Part shown: positions 1 to 7,864 of the stretch, piece after piece
Numbering within the stretch: position 1 is the stretch's first letter
Layout of the letters: each line of letters begins with the position of its first letter
NCBI GenBank assembly: GCA_963799425.1
Contig: CAWCXA010000007.1
Span: 186,001 to 250,000 of the forward strand
Length of the DNA: 64,000 bases
Reading direction: 5' to 3'
Source of the DNA: CAVWSM01 sp963799425
GTDB taxonomy: Bacteria; Actinomycetota; Actinomycetes; Jiangellales; Jiangellaceae
Program-made: the position numbers and the translations under genes
Notes under the pieces: model-generated
Database searches by the model: none
Seen by the model: the letters and a program-made list of their open reading frames with translations, nothing else
What the model was told of the DNA's origin: nothing

Positions 1-110
1 CCACGCGTGAAGTCACCGGGTAGTCAAGCACCGCAATTCCACCTTGAAAAGCGCTCAAAATGACGCAATCCCCAGGGCCCAATTCGACGTAATACTGGGG
101 GGCGGTGGTG

Positions 111-1232
111 TCACTCCAGCGTGGCTACAAGCCCGACGAGGGCGCCTGCGGCGATCAGAAATGCAGAGTTCAGCCGGGTACGCAACAGGACGGCGAGAGC
201 GCCGATCGCCAGGATGACAGTCAGTGCGTCCACCAGCGCATCGGCGGCGAGCTGACCGGTTACGCCCGCCATCAGCGCAACGGCCGACGCGTTGACGCCG
301 TCGAGGAAGGCCGCCGACCAGACACGGTCGCGGATGCGGTCGACGATCCTCGTCAGCAGCGCGACGAAGACGAACGACGGCAGGAATATCGCGACCGTCG
401 CTAGCACCGCACCCGGCAGCCCCGCGACCAGATACCCGATGAATGTCGCCGTGGTGAAGACCGGCCCTGGTGTCAGCTGCCCGATGGACACTGCATCGAG
501 AAGCTGCTGCTCCGTGAGCCAGCCGAGGCGCTCGACGAAGTCGCCACGCAGGAAGGCAACCAATACGTAGCCACTGCCGTAGAGGACCGCCCCGATCTTG
601 AGGAACGTCAGGAACAGCCGCGTCAGCTGTCCGGCGGTCGGGTCGGTGAACAGCGGCTGCCCGCCCGCTAGGAAGAGTGGCGCCAAGACGTCACGGCGTC
701 GCGTGGGCAGCCACGACTCACGCGTCCGAATGGCCATCATGGCAAGGCCACCGCCGAAGAGCAGCGCCAGCTCGTTGACACCAATGAGGTAGCCGACGAG
801 TACGGCCACCGCGATGACAATTGCAAGCACATTCTTTGCCACGGTGCGCGCGAGGCCAGCGATCGCGACGGCGATGATGGCGACAACCACTGGCTCGACG
901 CCGTACAGCAACCCTTCGAAAGTGGGTGTGTCTCCGTATTCGACGTATGCCCAGGCCAGTGCCAGCACGATGAGGAATGCGGGCAGGATGAAGCACACCC
1001 CGGCCAGGACCAGTCCTCGCCACCTGCCGCGGATGTAGCCGAGATGGATCGCGAGCTCGGTCGAGTTGGGTCCGGGGATGAGGTTGGTGGCGCCGACCAG
1101 GTCGAGAAACTTGGCGTCGTCGATCCACTGCCGCCGCACGACCACCTCATCGCGCATCATCGCGATGTGCGCGGCAGGTCCGCCAAAACCGATCGTGCCC
1201 AGCTTGAGGAAGAGCAGCGCGAGCTCACGCAT
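111..1232 (-). CDS. chrA: Chromate transporter, two-domain CHR family
   Basis: A 373-residue integral membrane protein of the long-chain CHR family, which expels chromate from the cytoplasm using the proton gradient. Two homologous halves are visible. The N-terminal half carries FGGPAAHIAMM (about residues 17-27) and PGPNSTELAIHLGY (about 54-67). The C-terminal half repeats the pattern with FLKIGAVLYGSGYV and LTPGPVFTTATFIGYL. About ten to twelve hydrophobic segments fill the rest. Length matches two-domain ChrA. No chrB-like regulator lies beside it. The gene runs toward the left window edge and stands alone, with an unusual non-coding zone upstream. Confident on family; the actual anion transported is inferred. 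Confidence 0.93.
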   Translation of the reverse strand: MRELALLFLKLGTIGFGGPAAHIAMMRDEVVVRRQWIDDAKFLDLVGATNLIPGPNSTELAIHLGYIRGRWRGLVLAGVCFILPAFLIVLALAWAYVEYGDTPTFEGLLYGVEPVVVAIIAVAIAGLARTVAKNVLAIVIAVAVLVGYLIGVNELALLFGGGLAMMAIRTRESWLPTRRRDVLAPLFLAGGQPLFTDPTAGQLTRLFLTFLKIGAVLYGSGYVLVAFLRGDFVERLGWLTEQQLLDAVSIGQLTPGPVFTTATFIGYLVAGLPGAVLATVAIFLPSFVFVALLTRIVDRIRDRVWSAAFLDGVNASAVALMAGVTGQLAADALVDALTVILAIGALAVLLRTRLNSAFLIAAGALVGLVATLE

Positions 1233-1290
1233 GGCGTGTTCGAGGGCCGGCGCTCAGGGGCACGCGCCGCAGGCTACCGGGCACATGTGA

Positions 1291-1629
1291 CGAGAGACCC
1301 TCTCCATGCTCGATGGAGAAGGCCTCTCGTGTGCCCGCCTGTTCCATGCCTCCGATCGCTCGGTGCCCGGTTGGCGAGCCCATCGTCGGTCTCGGTCACA
1401 CGTGCGGCTCAGTCTCCCGAACCACGGGGCCTCGGAGCGGGCTCCTCGGCGGCGGGTGTGATGCCGTCCTGGCGATGTGAATGCGTTTCTAGTCTCGAAT
1501 TCGAGCACCTGCAAGCCCTATTGCCAAACTCTGTCGAGATTCTTTTCCTGTCCCCAGGATATCCACCGGGAATTGTCTTCTTCCCCAACCGGGCAGCGAG
1601 TTGTCCACGGGATTTCCACTGCGCTGTCC
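1291..1629. repeat. Non-coding repeat unit A (hairpin plus DnaA-box-like words)
   Basis: First of two diverged copies of one non-coding unit in the gene-free stretch 1233-2083. It opens with an imperfect hairpin (1291-1329, 15 of 17 pairs, arms ending in CTCTCCAT/ATGGAGAA). A block at 1351-1380 (TCCGATCGCTCGGTGCCCGG and onward) follows, then TTTCTAGTC at 1486 and CACCTGC at 1506. Last comes a series of words resembling DnaA boxes (TGTCCCCAG near 1549, ATATCCACC at 1559, TTGTCCAC at 1601). The same elements recur in the same order and nearly the same spacing at 1734-2075. No ORF here looks protein-coding. Confidence 0.7.
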
Positions 1630-1733
1630 ACCACGCGCTGGCGCGGCAATGTGCAAGCAGCTGCCCTCGTGATCCCGCGCACAGCCACGGCGTGGCGTAC
1701 GTGGATCCGTCGCCGGGCCGGGCATACTAATGG

Positions 1734-2075
1734 GAGAGGCCCCCTCCATGTATGAGATGGAGGAGGCCTCTCAACTCAACTAGTCCTGCAGTCTCCGATT
1801 GCTCGGTGCTCGGGCTAGCGAGTCCGTGACCGCCGCCGGCGCCTCATGAATGACTCCGGTTTCCCGGTGCCACCTGCTCTGAACCGAAGCCCTGAGCGAG
1901 TTGCCATTGTTGGTCACGTGAGTGGATTTCTAGTCGACGCAGAACACCTGCGCAAGAGGTTCCAGCGAGATTCTCAAGATTTCTTTTTATCCACTGGGAT
2001 ATCCACAGCACTCGTCGAGTTTCCCCCAGGAACGCCGCGTTACCCACCGAGATACCCACCGACTTGTCCACTGCC
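1734..2075. repeat. Non-coding repeat unit B (second diverged copy)
   Basis: Second copy of the unit at 1291-1629. Its hairpin (1734-1772, 15 of 16 pairs, 7-nt loop) is followed exactly 60 bp from its start by TCCGATTGCTCGGTGCTCGG, the same offset as in copy A. TTTCTAGTC lies at 1927 and CACCTGCGC at 1945, then TTATCCACT at 1987, ATATCCACA at 1999 and TTGTCCACT at 2064. The two copies are 443 bp apart start to start. I infer an old tandem duplication or two remnants of one dispersed element. Its function is unknown. Confidence 0.7.
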
Positions 2076-2083
2076 CCTCGCAG

Positions 2084-2767
2084 TCACGACCCCGACGCCG
2101 TGAACTGTGCCAGCAGTCCGTTCATGCGGCTGATCTCGATGCGCTGGTCTGCGTCGATGTGCAGGGCCAACTGGTTCACCTCGGGGGACTGCCCGCCGTC
2201 GTCGGAGGCCAACAGCTCCGCGACCATCTGAAGTGCACCCTCGTGGTGCCGGGTCATGTACTGCAGGAACAACCGGTCGAACTCGCCTCCGCTCGCCGCC
2301 TCCAGCTCGGCGAACTCTGCCTCATTCAGCATGCCCGGCATCAACTCGGTCGGTCCCGACGATGAGTCGTGGCCGTGTTCGTCGCTGCTCGGAATCTCTT
2401 CCCCGCGGTCGCGCAGCCAGCCCTCCATCTGCACGATCTCGTCACGCTGCGAGACCTCCATGCGCAGCGACATCTGCGTGATGTCGGTGTTGGTCGTGCG
2501 GCTGGCCACCAGCCCGGTCATCTGCAGTGCCTGCCCATGGTGCGGGATCATCGACTGTACGAACCGGACATCCGTCTCGGTGTATCCCGGTGTCTCCAGC
2601 GCGGCGATCTCCTCGTCGGTGAGTGCACGGTTCGACTGACCGGGCCCTCCGAGCTGCACGACGGGCGCCTCACTGGGGCTCGGCTGAGCGCCGCCGTCGT
2701 CGGAGGTGCAGCCGACAAGCCACACTCCACTGAGCAACAACACAGCCGCTCGTGCGGCGATGGACAT
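2084..2767 (-). CDS. DUF305 lipoprotein
   Basis: A 227-residue predicted exported lipoprotein. A hydrophobic signal (about residues 4-18) ends in a lipobox, LVGC, followed by a Ser/Pro-rich linker. The DUF305 region has the hallmark FVQSMIPHHGQALQM motif and a second copy, FLQYMTRHHEGALQM, typical of this four-helix, ferritin-like fold whose paired histidines probably bind metal. I chose the ATG at 2767 because GGAGG lies 9 nt upstream and the signal peptide begins there; the reading frame stays open further upstream without coding signs. It is divergent from the LVIVD-repeat gene at 2901. A role in envelope metal handling is inference. Confidence 0.88.
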   Translation of the reverse strand: MSIAARAAVLLLSGVWLVGCTSDDGGAQPSPSEAPVVQLGGPGQSNRALTDEEIAALETPGYTETDVRFVQSMIPHHGQALQMTGLVASRTTNTDITQMSLRMEVSQRDEIVQMEGWLRDRGEEIPSSDEHGHDSSSGPTELMPGMLNEAEFAELEAASGGEFDRLFLQYMTRHHEGALQMVAELLASDDGGQSPEVNQLALHIDADQRIEISRMNGLLAQFTASGS

Positions 2768-2900
2768 CCGGGGCTGCCTCCGCTGAGTAGTTGCCCTATG
2801 GAACAAATCGACTGCTCGCAGTAGTGTCACGCCGACTGCACTGTCCACGCAATGCCGCGGGACGAACCGCCGCCCCGGGGTCCGTGAGGGGTGGAAGGCC

Positions 2901-4703
2901 GTGTTGAGGACACCACGAAGAGTTCTCCGCATCAGACCGCTAGCAGCAATCGTCGCGCTCGTAGCAGCAGCCGCGCTCATTCCGCTCGGGGCGTCGGCAC
3001 AGACCGAGGACGACCCACGCGTCGGGCTCGCGCCGGGGTACTTCCCCTGGACCGACGTAGAAAGCAACGTCGAGCATCTCAACAACGACCCGCGCGTGGC
3101 ACCATTCGACGCGCCACCTGGCAACTTCGGGTTTGTCAACTCCGACCTCGCGTTCACCGGCGACCACGCGATCGTGGGCAGCTTCAACGGCTTCCAGGTC
3201 TACGACATCAGCACCCCGACCAACCCCACGCTGAGCAGCTCGTTCGTCTGCCCGGGCGGACAAGGCGACGTGTCGGTCTTCGGCAATCTCTTGTTCATGT
3301 CGGTGGAAGAGACCCGCGGCCGCATCGACTGTGGGACGCAGGGCGCGCCTGGCGCAGTGAACCCCGAGCGGTTCCGCGGCGTGCGCATCTTCGACATCAG
3401 CAACCTGGCCAGCCCGGTCCAGCTTCCTGGTGTGCAGACCTGCCGCGGCTCGCACACGCACACACTGGTACAAGACCCAGACGACGCGGCCAACATCTAC
3501 GTCTACAACTCGGGTACGTCCGGAGTGCGACCAGCAGCTGAGCTCACCGGCTGCGAGAACGCCGCGCTGACCCAGGCGCCGGTGACTACGGGCAACCCGA
3601 CACAGTGGCGCATCGACGTGATCAAGGTGCCCCTGGCCGCCCCTGCAACCGCCTCGGTCGTCAGCCAGCCGCGCATCTTCACCGACCCGACCACCGGTGC
3701 CTTCAACGGGCTGCAGAACACGCTGCCCGGTGCGCTGCACCCGTCGGGGACGGCTTACTCGCCGCTGCCCAACACCAACACCTGCCACGACATCACCGCA
3801 TTTACGGGCAGGCAGCTGGTGGCCGGAGCCTGCCAGGGCAACGGGATCCTGCTCGACGTCGAGGACCCGGTGAACCCGGTTCGGCTGGACGCCGTCTCCG
3901 ACCCCAACTTCTCCTACTGGCACTCGGCGACGTTCAACAATGACGGCACCAAGGTGCTCTTCACGGACGAGTGGGGCGGCGGCACCGCGGCCCGCTGCCG
4001 GGTCACCGACCAGCAACAGTGGGGCGCCGACGCACTGTTCGACATCAAGAACGGCCAGATGGAGTTCGGCAGCTACTTCAAGATGCCGGCGGTCCAGACA
4101 TCGCAGGAGAACTGCGTCGCGCACAACGGCTCGATCATCCCGGTGCCCGGCCGCGACATCATGATCCAGGCGTGGTACCAGGGCGGGCTCTCGGTCATCG
4201 ACTTCACCGACACGGAGAACCCGGTTGAGATCGCGTTCTTCGACCGCGGACCCATCAACAGCCCAAACCCGACGGGGCTCAACTTGGGCGGCTTCTGGTC
4301 GACCTACTGGTACAACGGCCAGATCTACGGGACCGAGATCGCACGCGGATTCGATACGTTCGGCCTCACCCCGAGTGACCTGCTCTCGGAGAACGAGATC
4401 GACGCCGCAAGCGAGGTAGTGCTCGACGAGTTCAACGCGCAGCTCCAGCGGGAGCTCGTGGCTCCCCCGAGCTTCAACGTTGCGGGCTCGTACTTCGATC
4501 AGGCGATCCGCGCAGGGACACTTGAAGGGAACCAGGCCGACAAGGTAGGCAAGTCTTTGGCCAAGGCGGAGACACTCGAAGCCAAGGGCGAGACAGCGTC
4601 CGCGATCGACCAGCTGAATAACGCGATCAAGTTCGCCGGCAGCAGCCGCGAGTTGGAGGATCTCCGGGTTGCCCTCCGGGAGCTGCGCAACTCGCTGACC
4701 TGA
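2901..4703 (+). CDS. Secreted LVIVD-repeat (beta-propeller-like) protein
   Basis: A 600-residue exported protein. It starts at GTG with a GGAAGG-like site upstream. A classical signal peptide (hydrophobic about residues 14-30) ends in ASA. The body has repeated segments of the type VYDISTPTNP, IFDISNLASP and VIDFTDTENPVEIAFF, which are LVIVD repeats expected to form a surface beta-propeller. Six or more Cys residues suggest disulfides. The last about 75 residues (GTLEGNQADKVGKSL onward) form a helical FIMAH-like domain found at the C-termini of secreted proteins. No catalytic residues are evident. It is divergent from the DUF305 lipoprotein gene 133 bp away and followed by a strong hairpin at 4712. 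Confidence 0.88.
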   Translation: MLRTPRRVLRIRPLAAIVALVAAAALIPLGASAQTEDDPRVGLAPGYFPWTDVESNVEHLNNDPRVAPFDAPPGNFGFVNSDLAFTGDHAIVGSFNGFQVYDISTPTNPTLSSSFVCPGGQGDVSVFGNLLFMSVEETRGRIDCGTQGAPGAVNPERFRGVRIFDISNLASPVQLPGVQTCRGSHTHTLVQDPDDAANIYVYNSGTSGVRPAAELTGCENAALTQAPVTTGNPTQWRIDVIKVPLAAPATASVVSQPRIFTDPTTGAFNGLQNTLPGALHPSGTAYSPLPNTNTCHDITAFTGRQLVAGACQGNGILLDVEDPVNPVRLDAVSDPNFSYWHSATFNNDGTKVLFTDEWGGGTAARCRVTDQQQWGADALFDIKNGQMEFGSYFKMPAVQTSQENCVAHNGSIIPVPGRDIMIQAWYQGGLSVIDFTDTENPVEIAFFDRGPINSPNPTGLNLGGFWSTYWYNGQIYGTEIARGFDTFGLTPSDLLSENEIDAASEVVLDEFNAQLQRELVAPPSFNVAGSYFDQAIRAGTLEGNQADKVGKSLAKAETLEAKGETASAIDQLNNAIKFAGSSRELEDLRVALRELRNSLT

Positions 4704-4711
4704 CCTACTCG

Positions 4712-4751
4712 GTGACCGCGCCTCCCGCAACGAAGCGGGCGGCGCGGTTAC
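4712..4751 (+). terminator. Hairpin terminator after the LVIVD gene
   Basis: Inverted repeat GTGACCGCGCC-T-CCCGC / GCGGG-C-GGCGCGGTTAC with a 6-nt AACGAA loop, 15 of 17 positions paired (one further G-U possible). It lies 9 bp after the stop codon. There is no U-tract, as is usual in high-GC actinobacteria. Confidence 0.75.
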
Positions 4752-4827
4752 TGCTGTCGGCGATGAGTTCCGCCGGCCGCGGCCGTCATACGGTGAACGG
4801 CTCGACCGCTCGAGGAGGAGTCTGCAC

Positions 4828-5208
4828 ATGTTCGAGCACACCAAGGCGTTCAGCGGCTTTTCGGTGGACGACATCGAGAAGGCGCAGCAGTTCTACGGCG
4901 AGACGCTCGGCCTGCGGGTGACCGAGGACAATGGGATGCTGACCCTGCACATCGAGGGCGGAACGGACATCTTGGCCTACCCGAAGGGCGCCGACCACGC
5001 GCCAGCGTCCTTCACCATCCTCAACTTCCCCGTCGACGACATCGACAAGGCAGTCGACGAGCTCACGTCCCGCGGTGTGACGTTCGAGCGGTACGAAGCG
5101 ATGAGCTCGGACACCGACGAGCGCGGCATCTGGCGCGGCGGCGGGCCGCCGATCGCCTGGTTCAAGGACCCAGCGGGCAACATCATGTCGGTCCTCCAGG
5201 AGAGCTGA
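4828..5208 (+). CDS. VOC (glyoxalase/bleomycin resistance) family protein
   Basis: A 126-residue single VOC domain: FSVDDIEKAQQFYGETLGL at the N-terminus, FPVDDIDKAVDELTSRGV in the middle, and WFKDPAGNIMSVLQ at the C-terminus. A good Shine-Dalgarno (GAGGAG) lies upstream of the ATG. Such proteins are dimeric metalloenzymes or binding proteins; the substrate cannot be read from sequence. It converges with the ECF sigma factor gene 63 bp downstream. Family call secure, function unknown. Confidence 0.9.
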   Translation: MFEHTKAFSGFSVDDIEKAQQFYGETLGLRVTEDNGMLTLHIEGGTDILAYPKGADHAPASFTILNFPVDDIDKAVDELTSRGVTFERYEAMSSDTDERGIWRGGGPPIAWFKDPAGNIMSVLQES

Positions 5209-5271
5209 CTTCGCTCCCCGCGACGCCTGAGCGGCCAGCCCATCAGTTCACCGCACAGGTCCGGATGGCGC

Positions 5272-6144
5272 TTAATCGTTGAGGATCTCGACTGCGAGCT
5301 GACGGATCCGCTCCGGGTCCGCGATCAGCTCGATGGCCACGATCCTGCCCTCAGAGATGGTGAAGCCGAAGGCGACCTGCGGCTCCCCGCCTGGCGCCCA
5401 AACCAGCCCGACGGTTCCGCCCAAGAGAGCCGGCCGCGCTGCCCGTGCCCGGCCCGCGAAGCTCTCGGCCACAGCAGCTGCTCCACGTGCGCTTGTGGCA
5501 CCCGCCAGGACGGCCGCGCCGTCCGCGCGAAGCACAACGTCAGGGTCGAGCACGGCAAGCAGCGCTTCGAAATCGCCACCGCGCGAGGCCGCCAGAAAGG
5601 CATCGACGACTCGCCGCTGACGCGTGTGGTCCATCTCCGGGGTCGGGGCCCCCTGCACGCGGCGACGAGCGCGGCTGGCCAACTGTCGCGCCGCAGTCGG
5701 AGAGCGACCTACGATCGGGCCGACCTCGTCGAACGGAACTGCGAACAGGTCGTGCAGTACGAACGCGACCCGCTCTGCCGGTGCGAGGGTGTCGAGCACG
5801 ACCTGCAGCGCGAGACCGACCGAGTCGGCAAGCAGCACATCCTGCTCGGGGTCGGGTACGTCCCCGTTGGCGGTTGCCAGGACACTGGCTGGCTGCTCGG
5901 CGTACGGTTCCTCGCGCCGCACCGTACGGCTGCGCAGCATGTCCAGACACACCCGCCCGACGACGGTCGTCAGCCAACCACCAAGGTTCTCCACTCCGCT
6001 GGTGTCGGTGCGGCTGAGCCGCAACCACGACTCCTGCACAGCGTCATCGGCCTCATTGACCGAACCGAGCATCCGGTAGGCCACCGCTCGCAGGTGGGAG
6101 CGATTCTCCTCGAACCGATCGGCCAGCCAGTCACGTTCGTCCAT
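5272..6144 (-). CDS. ECF sigma factor with C-terminal SnoaL-like domain
   Basis: A 290-residue RNA polymerase sigma factor. Region 2 is at about residues 10-70 (HLRAVAYRMLGSVNEADDAVQESWLRL). Region 4 is at about 110-165 (LAPAERVAFVLHDLFAVPFDEVG, then RSPTAARQLASRARRRV). A SnoaL/NTF2-like extension follows (about 175-290), ending in ADPERIRQL, which resembles the NPDKL-type C-terminal motif of ECF41/SigJ-like factors. In those groups the tail modulates activity in place of an anti-sigma factor, and none is seen here. I do not see the WLPEP linker motif of canonical ECF41, so the subgroup is uncertain. Confidence 0.88.
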   Translation of the reverse strand: MDERDWLADRFEENRSHLRAVAYRMLGSVNEADDAVQESWLRLSRTDTSGVENLGGWLTTVVGRVCLDMLRSRTVRREEPYAEQPASVLATANGDVPDPEQDVLLADSVGLALQVVLDTLAPAERVAFVLHDLFAVPFDEVGPIVGRSPTAARQLASRARRRVQGAPTPEMDHTRQRRVVDAFLAASRGGDFEALLAVLDPDVVLRADGAAVLAGATSARGAAAVAESFAGRARAARPALLGGTVGLVWAPGGEPQVAFGFTISEGRIVAIELIADPERIRQLAVEILND

Positions 6145-6291
6145 CGGTCACATTCTCCTGGGTCGCTTCGTCATATCACTGACGAACGAGAGCCGACGGA
6201 TGTGACCAGGGAGTTCGCGACTAGTTCGCCCAACGCCTTTGGTCCGAGTTGCCTTGATGATGAACCGCGCGGATGCGTAGGGAGTGGCTTG

Positions 6292-6364
6292 CGCGCCCGA
6301 AGGGATTCGAACCCCTAACCTTCTGATCCGTAGTCAGATGCTCTATCCGTTGAGCTACGGGCGC
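6292..6364 (-). tRNA. tRNA-Arg (ACG)
   Basis: On the minus strand a 73-nt cloverleaf. The acceptor GCGCCCG pairs with CGGGCGC. The anticodon arm is TCTGA-CTACGGA-TCAGA, giving anticodon ACG. The T arm contains GGTTCGAATCC. CCA is not encoded. Confidence 0.97.
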
Positions 6365-6444
6365 GGGTCAGTTGACCGCCGACGAGTGTAGCCGAGGGGA
6401 CTACCTGGCCCGAAATCGCGGCAAGCCAGGACCCGGGGGGACAG

Positions 6445-7654
6445 ATGTCCGACTCGACGATCGCCAGCCTCGCCTTGATCACCGCTGCGGCGGTGCTCAG
6501 TCCCATCCTCGCCGACCGCCTCAAGAAGTGGCTCCTGCTGCCGACCGTGGTGCTGGAACTGGCGCTCGGCGTAATCATCGGTCAGGACGTGCTGGGCTGG
6601 GCCCGCGAGGATGTGTTCATCGGCGGTCTTGCCGATCTTGGCCTCGCGATCCTCATGTTCCTGGCCGGGTACGAGATCGACTTCGCGGTCGTCCGCAGCC
6701 GGCCGCTGACACTCGCGGTGAAATGCTGGTTCGTCGTCGCTGGTCATCGGATTGGCGGTCGCCGGTGTCTTCGCGCTCAGCCATGGTGACCTCCGGCTGC
6801 ACGAGGTTGCGCTGGGACTCGCCTTCACCACGACCGCCCTCGGGACCCTGTTGCCGATTCTGCGAGACACGGGCATCACCAAGACACCTTTCGGTGCCTA
6901 TGTGCTGGCCGCCGGGGCCAGCGGGGAGTTCCTGCCCATCGTCGGGGTCTCGTTCCTGCTCGTCAGCGACGAGCCAGCTGTCACGATCTTGCTGTTCGCG
7001 GTCTTCCTGGTGGTCGCCGCCGTTGCCGTGCGACTCGCCATGCGTCCGGACAAGCCAAACTTCACGCGGATAGCCGGTGAAACACTCACGACGAGCGCCC
7101 AGTTCGCCGTCCGATTCGCCATGCTGCTGTGCGTCGTCATGGTGCTGCTGGCCGCTGAGCTGGAGCTCGACACCCTCCTCGGCTCGTTCCTCGGCGGGAT
7201 CCTGCTGCGGTTGTTCCTGTCGCAGCTGCCGCACGGTCAGGTCGAGGTCGTCGAGTCCAAGCTCGAGGCGGTCGGCTTCGGCGTATTCGTCCCGCTGTTC
7301 TTCGTCGTCAGCGGAATGCGCATCGACATCGCGGCCTTCGCCGAACAACCCGAGTATCTACTCCTCATTCCCGTCTTCCTCGTCGTGTTCCTGTTCGTAC
7401 GCGGCCTGCCGGTTATCTGGCTGTACGTCGAAGTCGTGGATCGAAGCGACCGGCACGCGCTTGCGCTGTACAGCGCGACCGCCCTCCCCCTCGTGGTGGT
7501 GATCACCGGGCTGGCCGTCGAGGAGGACCTGATGGCGTCCGGCACGGCGGCCGCCCTCGTCGCCGCCGGTGCTTTGTCGGTGCTGCTCTTTCCCCTCGCG
7601 GCCGCTCGGATACGTGGAACCAGTCGCCCCCGGGTCGTCGACGAGATGGCCTGA
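6445..7654 (+). pseudogene. Kef-type cation:proton antiporter, single frameshift
   Basis: A CPA2 (Kef-like) antiporter membrane domain split over two frames. Residues 1 to about 98 come from 6445 onward (LLLPTVVLELALGVIIGQDVLG, LADLGLAILMFLAGYEIDF). The rest is in the next frame from about 6737 (VAGVFALSHGDLRLHEVALGLAFTTTALGTLLPI), together about 400 residues and without an RCK domain. The break lies in GTTCGTCGTCGCTGG near 6730-6742; removing one base restores W-F-V-S-L-V-I-G. The coding quality of both halves is intact, so this is either a recent +1 insertion or an assembly error. Predicted role is K+ or Na+/H+ exchange. Confidence 0.85.
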
Positions 7655-7864
7655 TCTGTCCGAAACTCCTGCGGTGGGAGCGTTCCCAACCGCAGATTGT
7701 GAAACTTGTCACCGAACTGGCGCGCGCAATGCCCTTCCACGATGTGAGACTCGGCTTTACGGTTGGGCAACCTCCCGTCAACCCGGGCAGAGCTGCTTGG
7801 GGTCGAAAACCCGATCCGCCGGCGTGCCGTAGGGCCGACGGCGAAGGCGCGAAAGGGCTCACAG

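Noticed and set aside
1291..1329. Hairpin A as the chromate transporter terminator
   Set aside because: The transporter is on the minus strand and starts at 1232, so this hairpin lies upstream of it, not after its stop.
2940..4874. 644-codon open frame antisense to the LVIVD-repeat gene
   Set aside because: The plus strand carries a signal peptide, repeats and a terminator. The antisense frame is Arg/Val/Leu-rich without motifs, as expected from high-GC shadow frames.
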